A DNA stretch of 64,000 nucleotides from Hydractinia symbiolongicarpus (taxonomy: Eukaryota > Cnidaria > Hydrozoa > Anthoathecata > Hydractiniidae). The stretch lies in the NCBI RefSeq assembly GCF_029227915.1, contig NC_079885.1, forward strand, positions 27,035,001-27,099,000. Direction: 5' to 3'. Below the pieces are notes generated by a model. The model was given only the letters and a program-made list of their open reading frames with translations, was not told where the DNA came from and searched no databases. This document shows, in pieces, positions 34,641-46,381 of the stretch (positions are counted from its first letter, which is position 1; each line of letters begins with the position of its first letter). The translations under genes and the position numbers were made by a program.

Positions 34641-35218
34641 GGCACACTAAAAATGTCACGATTTGAAAAGTTTTTAAGTAAAAACACTGCTGCTTCAGCA
34701 GGAGTATCGTCTGCAGGCGAATCAACAACAACAACAACAGCAAGTACAACATCAGTAACAGAACCACTAGCAACAGCAGTTACAACAGCAACATTTGCAA
34801 CAACAACAACAACAACAGCAACAACGACAACAACAGCTGCATAAGTCAAAAAACCTTAGTAATGTAAGGTCCACTTTTATTACCATCGTCTATAAGTTCT
34901 AATTCTCTTACATATTCTCATCACATTATTGCATTGAAAAAATTTAGTCTTACATTTATATATTTATGTTGAGTTTTATATAGTATATTCTTTTCCGTAT
35001 TTTAGGATCTTTTTTACAAAGCATACATGCGGTATCGTAGAAGAAACCCAGGGCCCAGGTCAAGGGCGTCATACCTTGTGTGGCGTCGCCTCGGGGGCAG
35101 GGACCCCGAGGACTTCCGCTGGCGGGAGAGGCCTGGGCAACCTACTCACGAAGAAGGGGTGAAATCGATCCTGATACAACAGGGAATGTGTTCCATCAAG
35201 GTGGAATACCGTTAATCG
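34641..35218 (+). CDS. Spliced cargo gene of unknown function inside the Helitron
   Basis: Exon 1 follows a TTTTTAG acceptor (34640) and starts MSRFEKFLSKN at 34653. It passes through a Ser/Thr stretch, then, after a one-base shift in the CAA/ACA repeat near 34770, a Gln-rich helical run (QQQLQQQHLQQQQ) ending LHKSKNLSN before a GT donor at 34864. After an intron of 142 bp, exon 2 (35006-35218) continues DLFYKAYMRYRRRNPGPRSR and then LVWRRLGGRDPEDFRW with a stop at 35213-35215. Exon 2 is clearly GC-richer than its surroundings. I recognise no domain. It could be a captured host gene fragment or a lineage-specific Helitron accessory gene. The reading frame in the simple repeat needs checking. 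Confidence 0.4.
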
Positions 35219-35825
35219 GTACCCACTTTGATATATACTTTAAATCCTTTAATTGATTTTCAAATATTTCACTCCCCTGTGTGTCAGTGTGGTCGATATT
35301 ACTCGTGTTTCAATTTTATTTGCCTTTGATTATTTTATAGTTCCATTTATAGTTCCATAATTTTCCCAGTTTTGTCTGCTTTTTCTTAGTTTCGCATTAA
35401 AGTTAATTTTCTCAGTATTTAGTTTTAGTCATTAATATGCCACTATCATCAATATTTTGCAGATAAAGTAATAGTGTTTGTATATAGTCCTGATGCATAG
35501 TTAGTATCGATTTTTTTTTTAATATTTATAATTTATTTAGAAATTGATCCTTAAAAAACTTTTGTCAAAAATTAAGAAACTCTGTTTGCTGCCTATTAGC
35601 GTATTTTTTTTATATACCGTTAAGTTGTTATTATAGTACCGCTATATTACGGTTATAGCTATTTTAGTTCGCTTTTTTCATAATATAGAGAGTTTTTTAT
35701 TTATTCACTATTAGCCAGCCACTGTATTCTTCATTTTGCCCCCTTTACATGAGTACCATTGTATATGTTTGCACATAGCTTCATTTAACCATTAAATTGC
35801 TTCATGATTACCATTTTCTCTTAAA

Positions 35826-36020
35826 TTGTACAGTTGTAATGTTAAATTCTTAATAATTTGGTTCAAATCTGGCTACAATGAGGTTAAAGATTATCCAATA
35901 CTTTATTCTCTGGATAACCTTTTGGCTAAACTGATACCCCTGTGGGAAGCAGCTAATACGAACATCATAAATGTTCGGGGGACCAGCAAGCCTGAACCTA
36001 TCAATTTTGTATCTGCATAA
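35826..36020 (+). CDS. Short unknown frame before the Helitron 3' end
   Basis: 64 aa containing KDYPILYSLDNLLAKLIPLW and ending NFVSA. It is preceded by CTTAAATTGTACAG, a plausible splice acceptor, so it may be a third exon of the cargo gene. No domain is recognised and it could be chance. Confidence 0.25.
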   Translation: MYSCNVKFLIIWFKSGYNEVKDYPILYSLDNLLAKLIPLWEAANTNIINVRGTSKPEPINFVSA

Positions 36021-36180
36021 ATGTTGATCTGTTCCTTTTTTTTTGTAGATAATATCAAAAATGAGTTACTACCTGAGACATTAAAGGCCTGTTTTATGTA
36101 AGGTTTTATGTGAATTTTTTTTATTCTACATACTTCCTAATCGCTTAACCCGGCGTTTCGACGCCGGGTTTCCCGGCTAG

Positions 36181-36310
36181 TCTATATTATAATACCCGTA
36201 TACGTTTGTCTGTCTGTCGCGCAAACTGGTACTGCAAGTAGCGAGACGTTCGCAATGCAGTATAAAAAGAACGGGCAAACCCGTAGATTCATCCACAGGC
36301 CACCGATTTA
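36181..36310 (+). mobile_element. Helitron 5' terminus abutting the previous Helitron
   Basis: TCTATATTATAATACCCGTA starts at 36181, directly after CTAG of the large Helitron. It shares TATAATACCCGTATACG, the GTCTGTCTGTC tract and GCAAGTAGCGAGACG with the 5' end at 27518. Its first T is also the host T expected after CTAG. Removing 28527-36180 gives A|TCTATATT, a normal Helitron 5' junction. The 3' end was not found downstream. Confidence 0.65.
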
Positions 36311-38077
36311 CATTGTCGTATTTATACCACTCTTCGACAGATTATCACACAAACTTCCTGCAAGGAGCATGCAGAACAATAAATATACATGCTAGATGAT
36401 AAAATGATTTTTTTTCCAAAAGTTAAGAATTATTAAACTTTTTGATAATTTGTTAATCTGTTATTCTAAATATATATAGCTTTACTGTCAGGAATTCTGT
36501 AGTAATATTTTACCAATTCTTAAGTGTAGTATCTCAATAAATGTATATCTATGATTGCTACAATTTTTTGTTTACGGGGTGTATATGCAGTGTGTAGAGG
36601 AGAATAGGAGTAACTACATCGCAATGCAGATATAACTAACCTTTTAAGACAGAGATGTTTATGAAAAAAGGAGGTTTCTCTCCAAAGAATAAGAAGCCAC
36701 TGGAAAACTTCTGTATTCTCCCCTTTACAGGGATGATCGAAAAGCTCATGGATTTCGCCTGTACTGAAACAAACAGCTATGAATGTGGAAACATGAGGAT
36801 TGGTGAAATTCAATCATACTTGGGATCTGGTGCGGGCCCTTGAGTAAGCATCCCCTGCCTCCTGCAAGACACCAGCCACATTCATTGACACCATCCGCCA
36901 AAACCAATAACTTTTGTTAAACGTTGGAAAAAGAAGAGTCAACAACTACAATTGAGTTGTTGCTTTTACCTACTGACATAGAGCCCAGGGCTAAAAAAGG
37001 TAGATTATGAGATAACAAAACAGCAAGCTGTAGTAATTCGACTAGTCAATGACTCTTATTTTAAGTGCTAGAGGTTAAACCCTCTAAAAATCTCTATGCA
37101 AAGCAAGATCTCTCTTTTACAAGGATGGTCTGTACAACCGATTTAATTGAAAAAGCAACCCTGTGGACAATACAAATATTGCAACAACAAAACAAACAAA
37201 CAAACATATATTGACATAAAACGTATATATATACAAATAAAAAAAACTAATAAAAGGGGGCAAACAACTACCTATGCGCCAGAACTTGTGAACCTAGCTG
37301 TAGCTTTACAGGGGTTACGGGATCCCAACACTCAGCCTTACACAGGTGATTGATGCTTAGGACCAGCCTTGGTCAGGACCAGCCTGAAGTTACTGGGGTG
37401 ATATGCGTGGGCGTAAAACCACGAAGACATGAAAGAGAAATTTCACACCCCTTGCGGAGCTTCTTACAAGAATAACTATGGGTACAGCAGGATCGTTAAC
37501 CCTGTAGACCAAGTGAGCAAACTTGGCCTCCCTACTGGACTGGGGTAAAAAGTGGGGTCGTCGCACCCAAAGACAGGACATAGTCGAACCCCCTTGCTAT
37601 GTTTCTTATAAGAGTGTGAAGAGTGAGCAAACACTAGGTTCACGGTAGACTGCTTGTGACAGAAACAGCCGGGGTGGTATCTGGAACCCAGCCCTTAGAA
37701 AGGCTGTGGCAAAGAATGAAAAGCAGCAAACCTGGAAACAAAAAAGCTTTCTGACCTTAGACATGAACACTTGAGCAATCGTATTGTAATGCTTGGGCTG
37801 ACGAAGAAACCGCCCCTTAGAAAGGTAGACTCGGAACTCAGCGGCGGCAAGCCAGACAACCATCGCATATCGTCTCGAACTTTAACAAGTAATTCATTTA
37901 AGCATTTTCAGTTTAAAATAAGCATGTCATTTTTCATCTACTATAATGTGAAAAACTGCAATTTTAGGTGGTACAAAATTGTCTTTATGTTAGGTTAATG
38001 TGTTAGTTCTTTGAAGGTTATAATTATGTTTTCTTGACAATTTAAAATAAAATTAGAAAAATTATCATGTGCTTGAG
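36311..38077. other. No supported gene; GC-richer repeat at 37260-37870
   Basis: The region 37260-37870 is GC-richer than its surroundings and holds many GGGGT, ACCCC and AGCAAAC words and overlapping short frames (37390-37581 and 37606-37863 minus). It could be an untranslated part of a LINE or another old repeat, but I see no terminal structure or protein motif. The remainder is AT-rich and empty. Confidence 0.35.
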
Positions 38078-38745
38078 TGACATTTTCATGTGCGTGCTAT
38101 GCAACATTGCTTTATGGCATGCTCATGACAAAAATGGCTCGTGTCCCATATCTACTTTGTACTGCAATAGAGCAAAAAAATGTTGCATAAAGCAATAATT
38201 TTGCTCCACAACTTTGAGGACAAAATATATCTGACTCTATTTTGTGCCTGTGCTCCAGGGACAAAATTTGATGAACATTTTGTTGCATAGCAAATGTTGC
38301 TCGTGTCGCCTTCAACTATGTAGCGTAATTGACCAATGAAATTGCAAAAAACATTGCTTTTTTTGAGTCGAACATTAGTGAAGAAAGAAAATAGAAGAGA
38401 AAGCAAAAATGTCGGATGGAAAGACAAAGCTATCTGATGAGGAAAAGACAATTTTAATTGACTTTCATTAGACAAATCTTGCGTTATGGGATAGTAAGGA
38501 TGTACTTTTGTAGTATACTACAAAAATTATAATATCTGGTTAGTAACTTCAACGGTGCGTAAAGCTCCGATAACCTTGAAAAAACTTTACACTCCTTCCA
38601 CATTTATACTTCAGAAGTAGGGACATTTAAATCAAAGTTTTTCATAAGACCATTCTGAAGCCAATCGGAAGTGGCATCACGAGAAACATTTTCATGCGCA
38701 TGCTATGGGACATGTTGCATAGCGCGCATGAAAATGTCCCTCGTA
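38078..38745. repeat. MITE-like element with GACATTTTCATG inverted ends
   Basis: GACATTTTCATGTGCGTGCT at about 38080 pairs with an inverted GACATTTTCATGCGCGCTAT ending at about 38742. Next to the right end is a further hairpin: ACATTTTCATGCGCATGC (about 38687) against GCGCGCATGAAAATGT. Internal words GCTCGTGTCCC and GCTCGTGTCGCC may be ends of a nested copy. Non-coding. Confidence 0.45.
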
Positions 38746-41558
38746 TCCCCTTACCTTAATGAGCTATAAGCACATTTTTAAATGCATTCTAATTGATGTC
38801 ATTGATGTAAGAATGAGTTAATATTTTCTCCTTTTGTGTTAGAATACCATCAAAATTGTTTTAAAGTAAAGTATGATAGATATGTAACCAGTTATTAAGA
38901 TGCATTTTGTTTTACATTGGGAGCAAATTCAGGACTTTGGGATATTTGATCCATGTTATTTTCTTCTTTTTAGAAACTAATTTTCTAGAATAAGAAGGCA
39001 CACAAGTTTCAAAAGTGACCAAAAAAATTAAGCTAGCTAGTAGTTACCTTGCAGGTTTAATCATCATGATCTTGTTTCAGGATCATGATCTAGAGAATGA
39101 AGAAAAAGGGAATAATTCAATTGCGAATGCGTGATGGTTTGGTTTCTGCTCAGGTCATCGTCAATGACTATTTATAAGCACTACCTTCACAAAGTGCAGA
39201 AAAAAAGTGCAAATTGATCTCTTATTTTAACTGTTCTTTAATAATTCATGAAGTATAATAAATTTTGTTTCGACACATACAAACACCGCTTCTCCTTTGC
39301 GATCGGTAATATGCACATCATTTTCTTGTTTATACATTTTGTTTTCTTTCCGGAATGTGTGTTTTTACATAGTTCGTACTCTAGGAAACTGTATCACTAA
39401 CAAAACCAGTAAACAAAGGACTCCAATAGTGTGCGTGTGTGTGTTTCAGGTACTTTTTGTTATAAAGAAAGAAATTGTGCCACTTTCTGTTCCAAAAAAA
39501 GCTGGGGGAGAAGGCATTTGCTATTTTTTGTTTTGAAATGTATGGAATCATCCATAAAGGATGTTTGAATCTTTGAAAGTAAGGTGTCTTGATTGTATCT
39601 TTACTGATTTCGTTGTCGTCTTTGAAGAGAAGAGTATTGTATATTATTTTGTTTGCTGGGTGAGGATGTTATTCCAGAAGCCCTGGTTACAAAGTTTTTC
39701 TCCAATTTAAGAAGCACGATAATCAAGAACAATACCAAGAATATATTTACCTGTCAATAATACTGCCAAAGACAATAGTCAAAAGCGCTGAAAAGCTTTG
39801 GCAAATGTCTCTGAAAAATATATAATATCGAAGTGGGAAATGAGAAGTTTTTTGTCATTGTGGTGGAACAACCCGCCACAAAATATGTTGAGCAACGTCA
39901 AAAATAAGTCAAAATAAGGGTTCTCCATCCCCCCCCCCCTGTATCAATGTTGCCTTACTGGAGACTCGCTCAGCGCAGGCAGCTGCTACCCTTAACCTTG
40001 AATTGCGGGGAGGGGGGATGGAAATTTGCAAAAAAATCAGTTAGAAGTATGAAAAACTTGAATATATATTCATAAAAAAGGGAAACTACAACAGTCAACA
40101 ATCAATTTTATGTTTTGGTAATAGTTTTGCCTTATAGCCTTACAACTGCCAATACTTTGGCATTTGCCGAAGTAAAATTCGAAGGCTGGGCCAAGTAAAA
40201 TTTGTACATAATGATCTGTACTAACATTTTTACACTAAATTAAAAATTATGATAATAGAGAAAAGAAAAAAATAATGTAATGATTTCACTTTAAAGTAAG
40301 TAACTTTGTGAAAACAATCTGAAAAACATTATGCGCGGATCCAGAGAAAAGACCACACTCTAACTGAAAGCTAAATTCACAAATTGTGTGATCAAAAAGA
40401 AAAGGTTTTTTTATCTTCTTTTACTTAGATATATTACTATAGGTACAATGCAGGAGTAGACCATGAAAACCATCAAGCTTTTAGTAGAAAGCCAAACTTA
40501 TCTTCACCAAGTAGCACCATAACTTGAAATTTTGAGGAATATGCAATGTAAATTTGATGAAGGGTTGCGTAATTTAACAAGTGTGAGTAAAATTAGTTGC
40601 AGAATGACAAGCTATATTGTGTCAGTGCCTGAAGATTTTTTTATATTCCATAAAATTGCAGTATCAAAAATGGCATATTCAAGGCATGGTCAGAGTTTTT
40701 TTCAGGGCGTTTTTACTACCGTTAAGTAAAAAATCAGTCTTAAAATTGGGTTTTAACTCAATCCTATAAAGAATGAAAATTACAAAGTACACGCACAATG
40801 ATAAACTCGACCAGTAAATATTTGAGGTAAAAAAATCCTTATAATATATTTTTAAAGAAAAGAGTTTAGGCACAAGGTATGTTAAAGAAGAATAATGGTT
40901 GTTCGTTACCGTAATAGTAATAGTACAAATTCCTAATTAGCTGCATAACTTGTTTTGATCAAACTAAAGTCATTCCAAAAAACATGCCAGACTAGCTATG
41001 TCCATTTTTTTAAAAAACGCTGTTTTGCAGGCTATGTCATCAACAAACACTCAAAGAATTTTATCTTACTTGTTTCCTGCGTAATTAGTTGTGAAATTTA
41101 TGCATCAGCAATATAGCGCTGTTATCGATATTGGCAGAGAAAACAAATCAACTAAATGATAATTATTGCTTAGCATTGCTTATAGCTATGTAGCAAATCA
41201 AGTGCCCATACAGTGGTCAATTTTTATTTAGCAATAAATTTATTGTTTTTTATCTAATTATCGCTAAATAGTTATCGTTAATTATTGCTTGTTAACAAAT
41301 TCCCTGCAATTATCGCGTAGCTGCAATCATCGCATAGCCGCAATCATCGCATTTTCTTTCTTTAAAGGTCCTTGCGGCTAATCACAGATAAAATAGATCT
41401 TCATTGCATATCAATGACAAAATCCAATTTTGATGGCAATTTTCCTCAAATAATTATTTTTATGCAAGTTCACATGCAACTCACTTATTATTTCAAATTA
41501 AGAAACAATTCAGGTTAACGGATGAGAATTATATTAATATATTGGTCTTTGCAAAATA
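38746..41558. other. No supported gene; minor repeats
   Basis: Nothing codes convincingly in 2.8 kb. CCATCCCCCCCCCC (about 39927) and GGGGAGGGGGGATGG (about 40006) form an inverted G/C-run pair about 95 bp across. At 41308-41352 an 18-bp unit close to GCAATCATCGCATAGCC is repeated three times. Confidence 0.4.
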
Positions 41559-44165
41559 TCTCTTATAATAATACGGAGAGTGTGTCCGTCTGTCTGTGAC
41601 AGGCAAAGTGGATGTGTTTATTTTCCTTTGATGTAGCCGAAATTTCCTTTGAAGTCTCCGAAAAAATTATGTCCATTTTGCTGGCGGGTTTACTTTGTTT
41701 ACATCACGTGATCAAAATGGAGCAACTTGATTTGCTGAAATAAATTTAACGGCTTTCTTTACAAAAATGGTGTCCCTTGACACCGAAAAAAAAACAACAA
41801 CAAAAGAACGGTCCCTCTGTCTTGAAAAAAGTAATTCAGAGAAAGAAGAGTCCAAGAAGTGAAGTAAGAAGTGGTAGTTAGAGCTAGAAGTAAAGTAGTA
41901 AAGTTAGAATTAGAAAATAAAAGCTGGAGTTTGAAGTGGATTTAAAATCAATAATAGTAAGAACTTTGATGTATTCAGACGTTTAGTTTTTATGTCACTG
42001 GAACAAGCAGACTCGCATTTTCCAAGAAAAACCTCAAATTCTTGAAGTTTTATATTTTACCGCTTTTTTTTAAAAAACCTAGCCACCATATTTGTTTATG
42101 TTTTTGTTGCATAATTAATGTATCCTCTGGCGCGTAACTAATGTGTTTGTCCTAAAATTCAAAATGCTGCATAAAGCTGTTAGCTAACTAACAAACGGAA
42201 AACTTTGGTTTGTTGAACTTACTGCTTATTGTAATGTTATTATTTTTACATTACTATTGTTTCTCTTTATGTGTGTTTTACTAAGCATAAATAGCTAGCT
42301 TTAGTTTTAGCTAAGTGTTCCCGGTTTAGATATATTTAACTGGGGGTCTTAGCTACTGCTAGCTAGCTAATTTAGCCTCTCCAAGTCCTGCTCTCCCATC
42401 CCATGGCTAGCTTTAACCTATGAATTGTTGTTATTCCTTTTTTTTAATATGTATAGCTAGCTAACTTAGTTTACCTATCTTAAACTTCTCTTCTTTCATG
42501 AGCAAAATCTTTCAAAGACTTAAACTTTGGACAGGATAGTAGGATGTATTTTTCTAGGAGTATAATTATTTTCACATTTCCTGTAAACTTTACAAGGGGA
42601 CCCAAGCAATTTTTTTCAGAATTTAAAGCATGTGTGTTAAGTTATTGTTTTGTTTCTGACATCCTGTTAAACTTTTGTCAGCCTACATGTAAAATTCCAG
42701 GTTATGTTGCAAACTGCTGCTTTTTAAAATTTTGTGTAAACTTTTGTGGGAAAAAGACCACATGCAATATACTGAAAGAACAAATTCACGTTTTTGTTAA
42801 CGTTTTTGTTAAGAATTTTAAAATTGTAATAATAACTGTGTTTGGTGATAATGAAAACTTTTTTGTTTTTAATATTATATGAAATGCCTGATTTTTCTAT
42901 GATTTGATGTGTTTCATAACCTTTTTGTGGAAGATTTATGGGCAATGGCAATATAGGACATGCTAAAAATGGACTGATTTTTGTTGATTTGAATGTGTTC
43001 CTCAAAAACAAATCTGTTTTACATTTTGTGTAAACTTTTGTGAGGACAGACCGTATATACACTCTGTTTTCCAAAAATAATATCTTTGTTGATTCAAATT
43101 TACTCCTTATTCATTTTTGACACTCACGTTTAAAATATTTGGTAAAGGTCACTACAGATCATCGTACTCAGGAAAAATTTTTTGTATTCTTAACCTGTTC
43201 ATTTTTACAATTTGTGTATATTTTTTGGGAACAGGATAGTATGTAATCGAAGAAATGATTTACCAGATATAAATTTTATGTTTTTTGACACTTTGATTGA
43301 ATTATTAAAGGTTTTTCACAAAGTAGAGATGTGTTATTTCTGACTTTATTATTTGTTGGTGTTGTACATGATTCTATACATTATTTTGATTATTATTTTA
43401 AGCTCTATACATAATGATCTTTGTTGATTCAAGTTTATTCTTTGCTCATTGATTTTTTGACATTTAGGTTTAAAATTGCTGGTAAAGGGCAGTACGGAAC
43501 CAAAAGTGAAAAATTTTGTGTTCTTAACTGGTTGATTTTTACATTTTGTGTAAATTTTTGTGGTAGAGGATGGTATATAACCGAAATGACTGATTTTTCT
43601 AGATTTAAATTTGATGTTTTACAAACTATGGCTTTTTCGTATTTTTGTATAAGCTTCTAAGGGAAAGACAATATATAAAATGTGTAAAAAGTTTATTTTT
43701 GTTGATTTGTGCTAACTCTTGCAGGCCTCCTTTTTGACATTTTAGAATAAAATACTAAGGGTTTTCAACATAATCACTTTTAGGATGTATATACATATTT
43801 GAGATGTGTTATTTCTGACATTGTTATTATTTGTGTTGTGGCTGTTGGTGTTGTGACTGTAGGTGTTGTAACTGTCGGTGTTCTTACTGTCGGTTTTGTG
43901 AGTTTGGTGTTGTGAGTGTCGATGTTGTCAGTGTCGATGTTGTAAGTTTTTATCAACTAGATTTTACACCTTGCAAGCTGTTCTTTTTTATTTTGTGTAA
44001 GATTTGTGTGGAGGATTTAATGTGATTTGATATTTGACATTTTGTGTAAGATTTTAAGAACATTTTTTTGTATATACACTGCTGACGTCAGAAAACATCT
44101 AAAAGAACCTATTTTCCCATTGTCGTTCTGCCCAAGTGGATTTCTCCACGGGCCTTATCGACTAG
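41559..44165 (+). mobile_element. Non-autonomous Helitron, unit 1 of a three-unit array
   Basis: The 5' end is A|TCTCTTATAATAATACGG at 41559 with a GTCCGTCTGTCTGTGACAGG tract. The 3' end is GTGGA/TCCAC hairpin, GGGCCTTATCGA, CTAG at 44162-44165, then T. No Rep or helicase is present. The interior (42540-44030) is filled with diverged copies of a roughly 100- to 250-bp unit containing TTTTGTGTAAACTTTTGTGG, and a short minisatellite at 43840-43950. A 112-aa frame at 42544-42882 lies in these repeats and is not a gene I would defend. Confidence 0.75.
42540..44060. repeat. Diverged tandem repeats inside Helitron unit 1
   Basis: The word TTTTGTGTAAACTTTTGTGG, or a close variant, occurs near 42725, 43017, 43205, 43548, 43645, 43995 and 44040. 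It is often followed by an A/G-rich GAGGATAGTATATAACCGAA-like segment and preceded by GATTTTTACA. At 43840-43950 about seven copies of a 15-bp unit like GTTGTAACTGTCGGT are added. The Cys-rich open frame at 43831-44025 is produced by this minisatellite. Confidence 0.6.
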
Positions 44166-44167
44166 TA

Positions 44168-44904
44168 TCTATATAATAATACGCTAAGTGTGTCTGTCTG
44201 AGTGTCTGTGACAGGCAAAGTGAATGTCTTCATTTTCCTTTGATGTTGCCGAAAAATGCATCTCTAATATGTCAAATTTTCTGACGTTACGGCGCGACAA
44301 AAGTAACACTACTTTAACGTCAATATCCTATACTAAATTAATGAAACCATTACAGTGCACCTAAAACTTTGAGGCCAAATAACTTGGAAACGAGGTGGTG
44401 ACGTCAATGATTTTTCACCGCGTGGGTAACTAGGGAGCACCTAGGACTAATTTGGGTAATTTTCCCAAACCTGGGTTCCCGAATCCGTTTCGGAATGGAC
44501 GGGTTGATGACGTCATCAACAAACCTTCAAACCCTAATATCTCTGCAACCGTTTATCAAAAGTACATGATCCTATACATTTTCCTGATCAGAGTTTCAAG
44601 ATCTATGCGATGAAAGCAAAAGGTATAGAAATCTTCAAAAAAAAAATTTAGGTTTTGAAAGGCCATTGCTGGCGTCAGCAAAATTTTTTAACCCTTATAT
44701 CTCCTTTTGCGTTCCTCGAAAACATATCATCCTATACGTTATTTTGATCAGCGTTTCAACCTCTACACATTGCAATAAAAGAATAAAATAAATTTCTTTA
44801 ATTTTTTGGGATCTTCACTGCTGACGTCAACAAAACATCAAAAGCTACCTATTTTTCCATTGTTCTTCTGCCCTAGTGGATTTTTCCACGGGCTTTATCG
44901 ACTA
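44168..44904 (+). mobile_element. Non-autonomous Helitron, unit 2
   Basis: Starts A|TCTATATAATAATACGCTAA, two bases (TA) after unit 1. It ends with the GTGGATTTTTCCAC hairpin, GGGCTTTATCGA and CTA, where the expected final G is replaced by the T that begins unit 3. It is 737 bp and similar along its whole length to unit 3 (for example GAGGTGGTGACGTCAATGA in both). Non-coding, with several TGACGTCA palindromes. Confidence 0.75.
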
Positions 44905-45658
44905 TCTGTATAATAATACGCCAGTTCCGTCTATCTGTCTGTCTGCCTGTCCGTGACTTTTGCAAAGTGGATTATATTCTTTACTATTCACTTTGATAAA
45001 CTCTGTAATACAACGCCGATAAAATTGTTCTGTAATTTACCAAACTTTAACGTTAAAATAATATTAACGTCAAAGGAAAGTATATTAAATTAATGAAGCC
45101 AATACAGTTCACTTAAAAATTTGAGGCCAAATAACGTGGAAACGAGGTGGTGACGTCAATGATTTTTCACCGAGTGAGTAACCAGGGACCACTTGGGACT
45201 AATTTGGGTAATTTTCCCAAACCTGGGTCCCCAAATCCGTTTCGGAATGGACGGGTTGATGACGTCATCAAAAACATTTAAACCCCAATATCTCTGCAAC
45301 TGTTTGTCAAAAATACACGATCCTATACATTTTCTTGATCAGCGTTTCAAAATCTATACGATGAAGGCAACAGGTATACAAATTTCTAAAAAGAATTATT
45401 GGTTTTGACGGGGCCATCCATTACTGACGTTAGCAAAATCTTTAAACCCTGATATCTTCTTAACCGTTCGTCAATAGCACATGATCATATACATTTTCTT
45501 GATGAGCGCTTTAAGGTCTACACAATATAGTCAACGTGAAAATAAGGTTCTAATTTATACTTTGTGGATGGGTTGCTGACGTCATTAAAATTCAAACAAC
45601 GCTTCTTTTTCATTTTTATCCTGCCTCAGTGGATATTTTCACGGGCTTTATCGACTAG
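44905..45658 (+). mobile_element. Non-autonomous Helitron, unit 3
   Basis: Starts TCTGTATAATAATACGCCAG at 44905 and ends with a worn GTGGATATTTTCAC hairpin, GGGCTTTATCGA and CTAG at 45655-45658, then T. It is 754 bp. It shares with unit 2 the TTTCGGAATGGACGGGTTGA segment and the GACGTCA sites. The open frame at 45193-45408 is incidental. Confidence 0.78.
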
Positions 45659-46019
45659 TTTTCATATTAATATTCTATCCACTTTACTGAGATATGGCCA
45701 TAATTATAATAACAAAAAAATTATTTTTTAGAAACAATATCTACAGTCGATATCTTCAAAACACCAGCATTTACAGGTACCCTGGACAAATTTGTTAAAA
45801 GTGCGTATGTACGACGGTTGCAGTTTTTATCCATATTTATACTAGATTTGCACAACTTAAACTTGTCAAAGTTTATTTGCGATAGTTCACAGCAGACTTT
45901 GGACTAAAGATATAAAGTAATTTAGTTAGATCTACACTCTTAAAATGTGCTAATTGTTGCTGAATCAGTATGGCCATGTATATGTAGTGATGGATTAGTG
46001 TGAGTAATCCTTTTTAAAT

Positions 46020-46378
46020 TCTGCTTTCCTAAACTATCATCATCATCATTCTTGGATAAACATCGGTTTCCTCTGCTGGCATTAGATCTAAACTCAGCAT
46101 TCCTCTTCATCAAGTCTTTCCTTATTACCTCCTGCCAAGCCTTTCTTGGTCTACCTATGGGCTTTGTCCAAAGAACTATTAAATTTCCAATCTTTCTTAC
46201 CTAATTATTTTAATCCATTTTTTCCTAATGCCCCATCCAACTCAATCTTCTTATTTAAATAACATCTTTAATGCTATCTAAACTCTTTCTGTCTTTAAAC
46301 CTGGCGTTACATATCTAAGCAACTAATTTCATATCATTCCTTTCTAAACAATCAAGATCTTGCTGCCTTACAACATGC
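46020..46378 (-). pseudogene. LINE protein C-terminal tail
   Basis: On the minus strand PIGRPRKAWQEVIRKDL (about 46155-46105) is followed by RNAEFRSNASRGNR, the extreme C-terminal pattern ('GRPk..W...v..Dl ... A.dR..W') of CR1/jockey-type LINE proteins. Upstream, in broken frames, is an RRLSWMGH piece (about 46245) at the usual 'rlrW.GHv' position. Three or more stops interrupt it. It ends right at the capsid-like frame at 46382, so it probably inserted into, and cut short, the Polinton. Confidence 0.55.
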
Positions 46379-46381
46379 ACT

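Larger units (their letters stand above)
28527..36180 (+). mobile_element. 7.65-kb Helitron with Rep/helicase genes and extra cargo
   Basis: The element starts A|TCTCTATAATAATAGCC at 28527 with a GTCTGTCTGTC tract. It ends with a perfect stem AACCCGGCG (36147-36155) / CGCCGGGTT (36162-36170), six bases of spacer, and CTAG at 36177-36180, followed by T. Inside are a Helitron-like N-terminal domain, an HUH Rep, a PIF1-like helicase, then 2.7 kb of non-canonical sequence with a spliced-looking gene. Helitrons transpose by rolling-circle replication and insert between A and T without duplication. The Rep/helicase reading is broken in about five places. The next bases (36181 on) are the 5' end of another Helitron. 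Confidence 0.8.

Noticed and set aside
34616-34849. Minus-strand frame of almost only Val and Ala
   Set aside because: Antisense reading of the ACA/CAA simple repeat in the cargo gene exon; no protein feature.
36520-36843. Overlapping opposed frames near 36.5-36.8 kb
   Set aside because: No motif, no splice context and mutual overlap; treated as chance.
41308-41352. CRISPR-like short repeats
   Set aside because: Three direct 18-bp copies without spacers in a eukaryotic context; a simple tandem repeat.
43831-44025. Cysteine-rich small protein (CCGCWCC pattern)
   Set aside because: The cysteines come from a 15-bp minisatellite in a Helitron; no signal peptide or spacing like a toxin or metallothionein.
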